DNA of 64,000 nucleotides, taken from the NCBI RefSeq assembly GCF_009939225.1, contig NZ_JAACJR010000004.1, forward strand, positions 1 to 64,000. The letters are read 5' to 3'. The translations under genes and the position numbers were made by a program. The notes beneath the pieces were generated by a model that saw only the letters and a list, made by a program, of their open reading frames with translations, was not told the origin of the DNA and did not search any database. This DNA is from Sediminibacterium soli. Lineage in GTDB: Bacteria > Bacteroidota > Bacteroidia > Chitinophagales > Chitinophagaceae. Positions 45,040 through 55,700 of the stretch are shown piece by piece (within the stretch, counting starts at the first letter, position 1; every line of letters starts with the position of its first letter).

Positions 45040-45906
45040 ATGAAACAAGGCAGCCTCACAAGAATTGCGCCCACCCCCAGCGGTTTTTTACATATCGGCA
45101 ATGCATTGTCGTTTGCGGTCACCAGCGCCCTTGCGGAGAAAACGGGTGCGGCGGTTTTATTGCGGATCGATGACCTGGACCAGGCGCGTGCCAGACCGGA
45201 ATACCTGCAGGATATTTTTGATACCCTTCATTTCCTCGATATCCCCTGGCAGCAGGGGCCGGTTTCAGTGGCGGATTTCAAAGAAAAGTATACGCAGGAA
45301 AAAAGAATGCCGCTATACAACCAGGCGCTGCAGCGTTTGCGCGATGCGGACCGGCTGTTTGCCTGCGATTGCTCCAGAACCCTGCTCGTGCAGCAGCCCT
45401 GTTGCTGTGCACAGAGATCTTTGTCGCTGGATACACCGGGTACCAGCTGGCGAATCAGGACAGACAGTTCCCCTGTATCATTTTACACAGCTGCGGGCGA
45501 ACGAATTGAAAAGAAGATGCCCGAGTCAATGCAGCACTGTATCGTCAGAAAAAAAGACGGCTATCCCTCGTACCAGCTGGCTTCGGTATGTGATGATATT
45601 TACTGGAATGTAGATCTGATTGTACGCGGACAGGATCTGTTCGATTCCACCATCGCGCAGCTGTTCCTGGCCCGTTACCTCGATGCTTCCTCGTTTACGC
45701 AGGCAGTTTTTTGTCATCACCCGCTGATAGAACAGCATGGGGTTAAACTGTCCAAATCGGCCGGTGCCACAGCCATACGTTATCTGCGTCAGCGGCAAAA
45801 AAACAGCGCAGCGGTATACCAGCTGATGGCAGAAGCGATCGGCCTAACCACAAAAATTTCCGACAGGCATTCGCTGACAGCACACCTGCCTTTTGCGCTG
45901 TGCTGA
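45040..45906 (+). CDS. gluQ: Glutamyl-Q tRNA(Asp) synthetase-like
   Basis: The ATG at 45040 gives 288 residues starting MKQGSLTRIAPTPSGFLHIGN, with the HIGH-type motif HIGN (18-21). Cys109, Cys111 and the Cys121-123 cluster (FACDCS, QQPCCC) match the zinc-binding insert of this family. HGVKLSKSAG is the KMSKS-type loop. The size fits a glutamyl synthetase truncated before its anticodon-binding domain. It would attach glutamate to the queuosine of tRNA(Asp), a base modification rather than aminoacylation for translation. A TACTTTAG word at 45012-45019 is a probable -7 element. Confidence 0.85.
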   Translation: MKQGSLTRIAPTPSGFLHIGNALSFAVTSALAEKTGAAVLLRIDDLDQARARPEYLQDIFDTLHFLDIPWQQGPVSVADFKEKYTQEKRMPLYNQALQRLRDADRLFACDCSRTLLVQQPCCCAQRSLSLDTPGTSWRIRTDSSPVSFYTAAGERIEKKMPESMQHCIVRKKDGYPSYQLASVCDDIYWNVDLIVRGQDLFDSTIAQLFLARYLDASSFTQAVFCHHPLIEQHGVKLSKSAGATAIRYLRQRQKNSAAVYQLMAEAIGLTTKISDRHSLTAHLPFALC

Positions 45907-46040
45907 TCTGCGGGCTCGATAACATATGCTGCATTCGTAGAAAAAAATCAGACTGGCACTAAAAAATCATACCAGCCCATTTTGCGGCCTGTATGCATTT
46001 CGCGTGTTATTTTTAGAAAAGTTTATTGTTCCAGAAATCT

Positions 46041-49000
46041 ATGACGCATCCCTTACCCGCTGCTAATGAGCTCGATTTTCTTTCCGGTGGCGGAGAAATG
46101 GGTGAACGTATCCGTAACTATCCCTGGAAGGATTCTCCGTTGGGTGCGCCAGAGAACTGGGACCAGAGTTTAAAGACCTGTGTTCGCATCATGCTCACCT
46201 CGCAGCAGCCGATATGGATCGGCTGGGGTAAGGAGCTGATCAAACTGTACAACGACCCGTATAAGGCCATAGCGGGAGGCAAACATCCTGCAGCGCTTGG
46301 CCAGCCCGCCTCGGTGGTTTGGAAGGATATCTGGAAAGACATATCCCCCCTGCTCGCCAGGGTAATGGAACGGAACGAAGGTATCTATGCAGAATCGCAG
46401 TTGCTGATCATGGAGCGTTACGGTTATCCCGAAGAAACCTATTATACTTTTTCCTACAGCCCGGTGCCGGGTGCAGACGGACGCACGGCCGGTATGCTCT
46501 GTTACAATACGGCCGAAACAGCGCGGATCATCAACGAGCGATCGCTGAATACGCTGCGCAAACTCGGCGCCGATATCCGCAGGGAAAACACCGATGCGGT
46601 GCTACGGTCAACAGTGGCAGTGCTTGCCGACAACAACAGGGATTTCCCGTTTTCCATCATCTGCCGTATCAGCGAAGAAGGCAGTATGGCCTGCCCGGTT
46701 GCTTTTGCAGGGATAGATGCGCGGCACCCTGAGATGCCCGATAAAATAGACCTGACGCAACCATCCGAAAAATGCAGGTCGCTGCAAAAAGCGGTGACAG
46801 AGAACGAGACCGTTCTCTTTGAAGATTTCGGAGACCCCCATACATTGCCAACAGGCCCCTGGAAGCTGGCGCCCAAAGAATTTGTGCATGTGCCCATTTC
46901 GGCAGGCAACCGCAAAACACCGTTTGCGGTGCTGACCCTGGCATTGAACCCGTTCCGGAAATTTGACGATACCTACCGGCATTTTATCCGGCTGATCTGC
47001 GACCAGGTATCGCTGGAGCTGAATAATGCAATGGCTTACGAGGAAGAACGCAGGCGGGCCGAAGCGCTGGCCGCGATCGATAAGGCAAAAACGGTTTTCT
47101 TCTCCAATATCAGTCACGAATTCCGCACGCCGCTTACACTGATACTCGGGCCGCTGGAAGAGCTGCTGCGCAAACCGCAGTCGCAGCTTGGCCCCTGGGA
47201 AAAACAACATATCGAAACAACACACCGGAATGCACTGCGTTTGCTGAAGCTGGTGAACTCCCTGCTTGATTTCAGTAAAATAGAAGCGGGCAAACAGAAA
47301 ACCGTTTTTAAGCCAACGGATATCGCGGCGCTGACGCGGAATCTGGCGTCCTATTTCCGCTCGGTTACAGAGAAAGCAGGTTTGCAACTGGAAATACAGG
47401 AAGAAGATTTTCCCGGGCCGGTATATGTTGATCCGGATATGTGGGAGAAGATCGTATTCAATCTTTTGTCAAACGCATTCAAATACACACTGAAGGGAAA
47501 GATTGTTGTGAGTATACAACCTGACGGCGGTTTTGCGGTGCTGAAAGTGGCTGATACCGGCGTAGGCATTCCGGCATCAGAACTGCCGCACATGTTCGAC
47601 CGGTTTCACCGCGTGGAGAATACAGGCGGCAGGAGTTATGAGGGAACGGGGATCGGGTTATCGTTTGTAAAGGAACTGGTGCAATTGCAAAACGGCGAGA
47701 TCGGTGTTGAGAGCGAATTGGAGCAGGGAACCGTATTCACCGTAAAAATCCCGCTGACAAAAAAAGCGGTGGCCGATGACACATCCATCGTTACCGAAGC
47801 CTCCGCAGCGTATGTAAAAGACAAGATATATCTCAGCGAAGCGGAATTGCCGGACGATTTGAATAATAACACACAGCATGCGGCGTCAGCACCCGTATCC
47901 GAAAAGAACAGGGCGCTGGTGATGGTGGTGGATGACAATGCCGATATGCGGGAACATATCGTTTCTGTTTTGTCGGGCCGTTTTGATACGCTTACCGCGA
48001 ACAATGGTATGGATGCCCTGCTGAAACTGAAAGACAATAGTCCCGATCTGATCATCAGCGATATCATGATGCCTGTTCTCGATGGTATCGGGTTGCTGCA
48101 AGAGGTCAAGAAAAACAAACTTTCAGAGCATATTCCCGTTGTATTGCTTACCGCGCGGGCAGGAGAGGAATCAAAGATAGAGGGCTGGGAAATGGGCGCC
48201 GACGATTACCTGGTAAAACCGTTCTCTGCCCGCGAACTGCTGGCGCGGGTAAGCTCGCATATCAACCTTGGCAGGATGCGCAGCGCCAACGAACAAAGTG
48301 TACGCAACCTGTTCAGCCAGGTGCCGATGGGTATTGCGGTATACCGCGGACAGGATCTCGAGATAGAGATGGTGAACGATACCATGCTGCGTTACTGGAA
48401 CAAGACCAGGGAACAGTCGTTGGGCAAGCCGTTATGGGAACTGTTACCCGAATTCAGGGATATCTTCGGCGGCATCGCGGAAGAAGTGTACCGCACCGGT
48501 AAACGATTCAGCTCGGAGGAGTTCCCCGTTACGCGTTACTGCGATGGCCGGGAAACAACAAGGTATATAGCATTTGGTTTTGAGCCCCGGTTTGATGAAC
48601 TGGGAAATGTGATGGGCATCATCGGCATCGCCAGCAATATTACTGCGCAGGTGGTGAACCGGAAAAAGACCGAGGAAAGCGAGCGGCAGCTGAATGAGCT
48701 GGCCAATGCCATGCCGCAACTGGTATGGATCACCGATGCAGCGGGAGCGCCGCTGTACCTGAATGAGCGTGCCTCGGCTTTTGCCAACGCAGAAAAATTG
48801 GCAGACGGTTCCTGGCGCTGGGATCCGGTGATTCATCCCGACGACAAAGCAGAGACATTCGCTGTCTGGGGCAGGTCGCTCGCATCAGGACAGCCTTACC
48901 AGCGGGAGCACCGGATGCAGTTGAAAGACGGCAGCTATCACTGGTTCCTCAGCAGGGGCTATGCGCAGAAGGATGCGCAGGGCACCGTGACGAAATGGTT

Positions 49001-49847
49001 TGGCACTGCCACCGATATCAACGAACAGAAATCATTTGCCAGGGCGCTGGAAGCAAAAGTGTACGAACGCGCGGAACAGCTGAACCAGGCCAATGAAATA
49101 CTCGAGACAAAAAATGCGGAACTGGAAAGACAGAACGAGGAACTGGCTTCTTTCAGTTATGTGGCAAGCCATGACCTGCAGGAGCCGCTTCGTAAAATAC
49201 AGACATTCAGCAACCGCATACAGGACCTGGAGAAAGACAAACTGTCCGATACGGGTAAAGACTATTTTAACCGGATGATCGCGGCGGCCAAAAGGATGCA
49301 CCTGCTGATAGAAGCCCTGCTGGATTATTCCCGGACGAATACATCAGACAGAACATTGGTGGAAACGGATATTGCATCGCTGCTGAGAGACGCCAGGAGT
49401 AATTTATCCATACTGATCGAGGAAAAGAAAGCCGTTGTGGAGGCAGGGCCGCTGCCAAAGATTAAAGTGATACCCCACCAGTTTCAGCAGCTCTTAAGCA
49501 ATATCATCGCCAACTCGCTCAAGTACAGTAAGCCCGATGTGGCGCCGCATATTGCTATCACTGCAGAAAAAGTGACGGGTGCAGACAGTGCGCACGCGGG
49601 CTTGTCCCGCAACAACCGGTACTGGCGCTTTTGCTTCCAGGACAATGGCATCGGGTTCGAACAGCAGTATGCAGGCAAGATATTCGAATTGTTCCAGCGT
49701 TTGCACGGCCGCATGGAATACTCGGGCACGGGCATAGGTCTTGCCATCTGCAAAAAGATCGTACAGAACCACAATGGTGTGATCACCGCTTCCGGCGAAC
49801 CGGGTGAAGGCGCAAGATTTGATGTGTACCTGCCGGTAAACGAATGA
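46041..49847 (+). CDS. Hybrid sensor histidine kinase with two transmitter modules
   Basis: The ATG at 46041 gives 1268 residues with no signal peptide or membrane helix, so it is a cytoplasmic sensor. In order there are a PAS-like domain (about 25-160), a GAF-like domain (about 175-340), and a first dimerisation domain with His359 (FFSNISHEFRTPLTLILG) plus ATPase (NLLSNAFKYT, GTGIGLSFV). These are followed by a receiver with Asp674 (LIISDIMMPVLDG), two PAS domains, and a second dimerisation domain with His1044 (SYVASHDLQEPLRKI, the phytochrome-like type) plus ATPase (NIIANSLKYS, GTGIGLAICKKIV). It can therefore perform phosphorelay within one chain and receive several signals. No partner regulator adjoins it. 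Confidence 0.93.
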   Translation: MTHPLPAANELDFLSGGGEMGERIRNYPWKDSPLGAPENWDQSLKTCVRIMLTSQQPIWIGWGKELIKLYNDPYKAIAGGKHPAALGQPASVVWKDIWKDISPLLARVMERNEGIYAESQLLIMERYGYPEETYYTFSYSPVPGADGRTAGMLCYNTAETARIINERSLNTLRKLGADIRRENTDAVLRSTVAVLADNNRDFPFSIICRISEEGSMACPVAFAGIDARHPEMPDKIDLTQPSEKCRSLQKAVTENETVLFEDFGDPHTLPTGPWKLAPKEFVHVPISAGNRKTPFAVLTLALNPFRKFDDTYRHFIRLICDQVSLELNNAMAYEEERRRAEALAAIDKAKTVFFSNISHEFRTPLTLILGPLEELLRKPQSQLGPWEKQHIETTHRNALRLLKLVNSLLDFSKIEAGKQKTVFKPTDIAALTRNLASYFRSVTEKAGLQLEIQEEDFPGPVYVDPDMWEKIVFNLLSNAFKYTLKGKIVVSIQPDGGFAVLKVADTGVGIPASELPHMFDRFHRVENTGGRSYEGTGIGLSFVKELVQLQNGEIGVESELEQGTVFTVKIPLTKKAVADDTSIVTEASAAYVKDKIYLSEAELPDDLNNNTQHAASAPVSEKNRALVMVVDDNADMREHIVSVLSGRFDTLTANNGMDALLKLKDNSPDLIISDIMMPVLDGIGLLQEVKKNKLSEHIPVVLLTARAGEESKIEGWEMGADDYLVKPFSARELLARVSSHINLGRMRSANEQSVRNLFSQVPMGIAVYRGQDLEIEMVNDTMLRYWNKTREQSLGKPLWELLPEFRDIFGGIAEEVYRTGKRFSSEEFPVTRYCDGRETTRYIAFGFEPRFDELGNVMGIIGIASNITAQVVNRKKTEESERQLNELANAMPQLVWITDAAGAPLYLNERASAFANAEKLADGSWRWDPVIHPDDKAETFAVWGRSLASGQPYQREHRMQLKDGSYHWFLSRGYAQKDAQGTVTKWFGTATDINEQKSFARALEAKVYERAEQLNQANEILETKNAELERQNEELASFSYVASHDLQEPLRKIQTFSNRIQDLEKDKLSDTGKDYFNRMIAAAKRMHLLIEALLDYSRTNTSDRTLVETDIASLLRDARSNLSILIEEKKAVVEAGPLPKIKVIPHQFQQLLSNIIANSLKYSKPDVAPHIAITAEKVTGADSAHAGLSRNNRYWRFCFQDNGIGFEQQYAGKIFELFQRLHGRMEYSGTGIGLAICKKIVQNHNGVITASGEPGEGARFDVYLPVNE

Positions 49848-49903
49848 GCCGCGGTTTTTAAACGCTTTTAGTGGTGACCGCCGTACCTATTACCGCCGCT
49901 CTC

Positions 49904-51085
49904 TTAGAAATAACTCAGCCACCATTGGGTATGTGCTGCCTTGTATTCGCTGTATTTTTTGCATACAGGGTACAGACCTGCCACCACGGCTATCCATATC
50001 AGGTAAACCACACCCAGTGAAAATCCGAAATCGTTTGGTCTGAAAACCATCAGACCGCCGGTTGCCTGCGCCATGGTATGTCCGGTGGCAAAGAAGGCGA
50101 TCATGCAAAGCAGGTGGATAACCAGGAAATGCAGCATGTAATAGAAAAGCGGAACCCTTCCGTATATGACCACGATATCGGCCCAGCGCGCCCTGGTTTT
50201 TTCAAGCCATGCCAGCAGCAGCAAACCCGGTCCGATGGTCATGCAGCAATAGAGCAGCGAGGGCGGGTACTTGGTGACGTTGAAAAACGAAATGATCGTT
50301 GCCGTCGTGTTTTTCTGCTCACTCCATGGAAAAAGATCGCCGTAAACATTCAGCCAGCGCAGGATAAAGAAGGCGGTTACGGTAAGCAACCCTGTTTGCA
50401 CAAGCTGTTTTCTCCTCATGGCCGGGTCGTAGTCCTTGCTGAACCAGCTGCCCAGGCAGTACCCCAGCAGCATGATGCCGGGCCAGGGAATCAGCGGGTA
50501 CAGCACACCTAGCAGCCTGCCGCCGCCGGGCGCAAAATATTGCTGGTGCAGCAGGGCCCAGATCATCGATCGATCCGTGGCATTGGGTGCATCGTTGAAG
50601 CGATCGAGGAAATTATGTCCTGCCACCAGCAGCAGTCCCAGTGCAAACAACACCGGAACCGGCAGGTAAACCAATGCGGCCATCAGCATCATGGATAAGC
50701 CGGTTACCCAGATTACCTGCAGACCGATAAAGGAATAGCTGGGATCGAAGCTGAACAGGAAATTGAATACCACGATCTCGAGCGCGACCAGCCAGATACC
50801 GCGTTTAAGCAGGAAAATTGAAAGATCTTTTTTGGAGCGTTTTTGTCCGGTGAGAAAAACAGATGTGCCTGCCAGGAATACAAACAGCGGCGCGCAGAAA
50901 TGCGTGATCCATCGTGTAAGGAACAGGATGGGTGTTGTGGTTTCCGGGTTGGTGGGATCGCCGGTCATGGCATCAATATGAAAGAAATCGCGCACATGGT
51001 CAAGCGCCATGATGACCATGATAATGCCACGCAGCCGGTCGATGGAGTCGATGCGTTTTTTGGAAGGGAGGGCAACCGTGTTCAT
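49904..51085 (-). CDS. Multi-pass membrane acyltransferase, DUF1624/heparan-alpha-glucosaminide N-acetyltransferase-like
   Basis: The ATG at 51085 gives 393 residues. The start RIDSIDRLRGIIMVIMALDHVRDFF is characteristic of this group (R-x-x-x-I-D-x-x-R-G, with a His in the first membrane helix). About ten hydrophobic segments follow. Relatives transfer acyl groups across the membrane to sugars. The acceptor is unknown; a cell-surface glycan is probable. It is convergent with the hybrid kinase gene, and 53 bases without an evident terminator lie between them. Confidence 0.85.
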   Translation of the reverse strand: MNTVALPSKKRIDSIDRLRGIIMVIMALDHVRDFFHIDAMTGDPTNPETTTPILFLTRWITHFCAPLFVFLAGTSVFLTGQKRSKKDLSIFLLKRGIWLVALEIVVFNFLFSFDPSYSFIGLQVIWVTGLSMMLMAALVYLPVPVLFALGLLLVAGHNFLDRFNDAPNATDRSMIWALLHQQYFAPGGGRLLGVLYPLIPWPGIMLLGYCLGSWFSKDYDPAMRRKQLVQTGLLTVTAFFILRWLNVYGDLFPWSEQKNTTATIISFFNVTKYPPSLLYCCMTIGPGLLLLAWLEKTRARWADIVVIYGRVPLFYYMLHFLVIHLLCMIAFFATGHTMAQATGGLMVFRPNDFGFSLGVVYLIWIAVVAGLYPVCKKYSEYKAAHTQWWLSYF

Positions 51086-51347
51086 GCAGTCAGTTTGCAG
51101 TAAAATACAGCAAACTGACTGCAATTGCAACAGGTTTCTGTGTTGCACGGTTGAATGGCGGTATTGGTAAACTGTTTAGGGCGGTGCTGGTTATATAGCA
51201 ATTCAGCCATTTAACAATTTAACCATTAACTCACATTTACGTAGTACTACGCAGCCCCTGTCATCCTAATCACTATAGAAAATTCGGTGAAAACACCCTT
51301 TTTCAGTTCGCGCTTTGGAGCATTATTGTTGTGCCAAAGTTAATGAT
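51086..51347. other. Divergent intergenic region with palindromic repeat copy 5
   Basis: It holds the fifth, more degenerate palindromic element at 51147-51230 (GGTTGAATGG... against ...CAGCCATTTAACAATTTAAC) and the GGTGAAAACACC-T hairpin at 51286-51303, which is also present at 2347. It should contain the promoters of the acyltransferase gene and of the Rhs locus, neither of which is obvious. Confidence 0.55.
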
Positions 51348-52718
51348 GTGAGAAAAAGCCTGCTACTGCCGGCTTTGTGTATGATCTGTCTTGGATACCA
51401 ACAGGCAGTACACGCACAGGGCAAAGCAGATACATCCAATATCCAGACAACCTTCCCTGAGAAGGCGCTTGACCGTCTTGCACGCTCCGGTGCCGGAATG
51501 GAGCAGGCGATACATCATAGCTCCCAAAAAACGATCAGAAAGATCCGCCGAATAGAGAGGAAAATCAGCCGGTTAGCAGGCTTGTCCGATTCCTCGACCG
51601 CCTCGTATTATCAGAAACTGGAGACGGCTGCGGACAGTGCATCACGGAATTTATTCAATTTTTCTTCTTATATCCCTTCTATAGACAGCCTGCAAACCTC
51701 ATTGCGCTTCCTGGGTGTCCGGTCTGATATTACAGACAATCTTTCCGCCGTACAACAGCGCTATACAGGTGCCGCCGGTATCGGCCAGTCGCTCGGCCAG
51801 CGGTATGAGGTATTGTGTAAAATGATCAATATCCCCGCAGCAGGAAAATACCTGCGGTCGATCGATAAAGAGATCTATTACTATCGCCGGCAACTGGCTG
51901 AATATAAATCCATGCTCGCCGATCCAGATAAACTGGCGCGGCGGCTGGTAGACTATGCCAGGCAAATGCCTGCCTTCCGCGATTTCTTCCTGAAGAACAG
52001 TTCGCTCTCGAGCCTGTTCAGGCTGCCGGGCGGTACACCCGATCCTGCGGCGCTGGCAGGGTTGCAGACGCGGGCCCAGGTGCAGGGTATGGTCAATGCA
52101 GCCATCCCCGCTAACGCCGATCCGCAGCAGTACCTGCAGGGCCAGCTGGCCGCCGCACAGGCCGAACTCGATAAACTGAAGAACAGGATCAACCAGTTGG
52201 GCGGTGGCAGCAGCGAATTGTCCATGCCCTCTTTCCGGCCCAACAACCAGCGTACAAAATCATTCTGGAAAAGACTCGAAGCGGGGATGGATATCCAGTC
52301 GCAGCGACCCAACCAACTGCTGCCGGTAACAAGCGATATCGCACTCAGTCTCGGGTACAGGCTTAACGACAACAGCACCATCGGGATAGGCGCGGGGTAT
52401 AAACTGGGCTGGGGACAGAATTTCAGTCATATCAGGTTTACCAGCGAAGGGTTTTCCCTGCGGAGTTTTCTCGATATCAAAGTCAAAGGCGGCTTCTGGG
52501 CAAGCGGCGGTTTCGAATACAATTACCAGCAAAGTTTTTCCGGTATAGCCGAACTGCAGGATCTGTCGCGCTGGCAGAAAAGCGCTTTGCTCGGGATAAC
52601 AAAAAAATACCGCATCGGTAAAAAGCAGGGAAAACTGCAGTTGTTATGGGACTTTATCAGTTATGACCAGGTACCAAAAACGCAGCCATTGAAATTCAGG
52701 GTTGGGTACCAGTTATAA
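51348..52718 (+). CDS. Outer-membrane beta-barrel protein with coiled-coil region, Rhs-locus partner
   Basis: A GTG start at 51348 is chosen because it opens a good signal peptide (VRKSLLLPALCMICLGYQQAVHAQ); no ATG is available in frame. The 456-residue product has a helical, coiled-coil-like stretch (residues about 45-300, including KTIRKIRRIERKISRLAG and AAQAELDKLKNRINQLGGG). The C-terminal region has amphipathic strands ending in FRVGYQL, the kind of barrel seen in small outer-membrane porin-like proteins. The next gene, a giant YD protein, begins 22 bases later, so the barrel may anchor or export it. That link is inferred from the operon. Confidence 0.65.
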   Translation: MRKSLLLPALCMICLGYQQAVHAQGKADTSNIQTTFPEKALDRLARSGAGMEQAIHHSSQKTIRKIRRIERKISRLAGLSDSSTASYYQKLETAADSASRNLFNFSSYIPSIDSLQTSLRFLGVRSDITDNLSAVQQRYTGAAGIGQSLGQRYEVLCKMINIPAAGKYLRSIDKEIYYYRRQLAEYKSMLADPDKLARRLVDYARQMPAFRDFFLKNSSLSSLFRLPGGTPDPAALAGLQTRAQVQGMVNAAIPANADPQQYLQGQLAAAQAELDKLKNRINQLGGGSSELSMPSFRPNNQRTKSFWKRLEAGMDIQSQRPNQLLPVTSDIALSLGYRLNDNSTIGIGAGYKLGWGQNFSHIRFTSEGFSLRSFLDIKVKGGFWASGGFEYNYQQSFSGIAELQDLSRWQKSALLGITKKYRIGKKQGKLQLLWDFISYDQVPKTQPLKFRVGYQL

Positions 52719-52740
52719 AGTGTTTGTTATTTATAAATCT

Positions 52741-55700
52741 ATGCACATGAAGAAAGGGCATGTACTCCGTTCATCCTGGTTATTGCTGCTGATCATCCCG
52801 GCGCAGTTGTTATTTGCGCAGGTGGTGGATGATCTATCCAGGTACACCGATTTTCTGCCGGCGCCGCCAAATGCTGCGGCGATCGCGAAATACGGATCGA
52901 TCAGCCTGAATAAAAACACGGGCGCACCAAATATATCCATTCCTTTATTCACGGTAAAAGGCAATAAGCTCGCAACAGGAATAGCCTTGTCTTATTCCAG
53001 CACCGGTATCAAAGTAGATGAGATCGCTTCGCGGGCAGGTATGGGCTGGGCGCTGAATATGGGCGGCGTGATCTCGCGTACGGTAAGAGGTGTTCCCGAC
53101 GAACAGAGACCGCGCGCCATACCATGGGCGCCTATCGGCATGAACTGGTCAACCTACAACTTCGCCAGTTCGATCATCAAGGCCAACAATGCCCAGGGAA
53201 ACGATGGCGAACCCGACCTGTTCACTTTCAACTTCAATGGCTATTCGGGTTCATTTGTTTTTGATCCCGACATGAATCCTGTAATGATATCGCGTTCGGA
53301 TATACGCATCGCCAAAGATTTTAACGGCACCGAATGGAATTTTTTGATGACCACTCCCGATGGTATACGGTATTATTTCGGTGGAAGCAATGCTACCGAA
53401 AAAACCAAAAGGACCTCTACCTGCGGCAAGAATTTCGAGCTGTATGTCAATAACGCCTGGTACCTCGTAAAGATCGAACACCCCAACGGCGAGCAGATCC
53501 GTTTCGGTTATGAACCGCATACGTACAGTTACCAGACAGGCGTATCGCAGACCATGTACTGGGTGAGCCCGCAGCCCGTGCATTCCTGTCCAACCGTGAC
53601 CACCTGTTCCACGCCGCCAACCGCCACCTGCGTCAACACTGTACAAACACAGGGTGTGTTGCTGAAATCTGTAGAAGCCACCGGTCGCGTAAAAGCCGTG
53701 ATCAGCTACCGCAACCGTTACGATTGCTCCGATTCGCTGGTAAGCAGTATCGAACTCACCGACCTGGTCAAAAACCGGCCGGCAGGATCTTTTGAAATGG
53801 AATACGATGATGTGGTGGCTACCGGCCCTGCAAACGAAAGCGGGTACGGTTCCGATCATACGCCCTTTCTCAACAGCCTGAGAGAAAGATCCGCTGATCT
53901 TGCGCTCGATAAAAGACACCGGTTCAGCTATCTCGATGCCGCATCACGCGCGCCGCGTTTGTCTTTTTCGCAGGATCACTGGGGATTTTATAATGGCAGG
54001 AGCAACCAGTCGTTCGTACCGAAACCCGATAATAAAATACCGGGAGGAGGTTATACCAACGCCTCACGTTTTCCCGCAGCCTCAGGTAACCGCGAACCCG
54101 ATGCCGCCTATGCAAAGCTGGGCATGCTTACCAGGATCGACTACCCCACAGGCGGGTACGACAGCATTTTGTATGAGGGGAATGAAATAAGGCAGGCGGT
54201 GGATGTGGGTACCCTGCACAGGCTTATGTCTGGCATTACCGGAACCGGAATGCAGGCAACGCTTACCGATACCACTACTTTTTCCATCGAACAGACACAG
54301 GAACTGGACCTGCTTATCAACTGTGCAGACAATACCGGCAACGGCAGTTTCGATCCCGTTCACAACAAGGGAAATGTATCGTTCATCAATGCTGCAGACG
54401 GAACCGTATATACACTGCTGGTAACACCCGGTACCATCAGCCATGTATACCCTTTGCTTACGCCCGGAACTTACCGGATGGTACTTTCCGCCAATGGCGC
54501 CAATGTAACCACCAACGCGGTACTGGAGTATAAGCCATTGTATACGCTTGCAACAAAGAACCTGCCCACGGGCGGTATCCGCGTAAGTTCGGTATTCACA
54601 GGTAACAGATCGGAAAGACCGGTTCACAGGAAATATTATTATGCATCCACGGACTCGCTGCACGCATCTTCTATGAATCTGCGGTTGTTCCCGCAGTATT
54701 TTTCGCAGTCGCGTTCGGAAAGCACCTGCGGCGACGGCGACTATACCTCCTGCGAAACTTTTTACCTGTTCGCCAACTCGATCAATACGCTGAACGATTA
54801 CCAGGGCTCCCTTGTGAGCTACAGCAGCGTGGTGGAGGGACTTGGCGATCATTTTGAAGGCGGCGCTACCGAAACCAGGTTCATGACAGAAAAGGACGGA
54901 CCCGGTGAAGTGCTGTTCGGGTACGATTTTCTCAATGCGGGCAAGACCAATTACAGCAATGCATTCAACGGCAAGGTGAAAGAGGAGATCTTATGGAAGC
55001 AGACCGGTTCGGGCCTGATCCCTGCAAAAAGAACAACACATGCGTATAAACTCGATCTAAGAGGCGCAAAAGAAGTATACGGATATTCGATCAACGGGCG
55101 CTATGGTCTTTACCCCGCAAACAGCGATCTCCTGGTTATTGATACTACGAATTACAATCCTCCGTTTGAAGGCGGTACACCCTTGTACCAGGTATTTCTC
55201 AAACCTCTCGATATTCTCAGGTACAAAGTATTGTGCGACTGGACCTATATCGATTCCACAACGGAAATACTGTACGATGAGAACGGTCAGAACCCCCTGG
55301 CCGATACCAGACATTTTTATTACGATACCAGTGCGCATACGCTGGTTACGCGCACCGAAATCCGTAACAGCAGGAACGAATGGCTGAAGACCCTGTTCCA
55401 GTACCCGGCAGATTTCGGAGGACAGGCTGTATACGACAGCATGATCAGCAGGAATATGCTCACACCCGTTGGCGCGGTGAATTATAACAACAATGCCGAG
55501 ATCAGCCGCCAGCGGATACATTTTGCAGACTGGGGGAACGGGAACATAGCGCCGTCTTCCATACAGAAATCGTTCAACGCAAACACGCTGCGCACGGAGA
55601 TGGTGATGGATAGTTACGACAGCGCAGGTAACCTGCTCCAGTTCACCGGCAGGGATGGCATACCCAATGCCGTGGTATGGGGTTATAAGAATACCTATCC

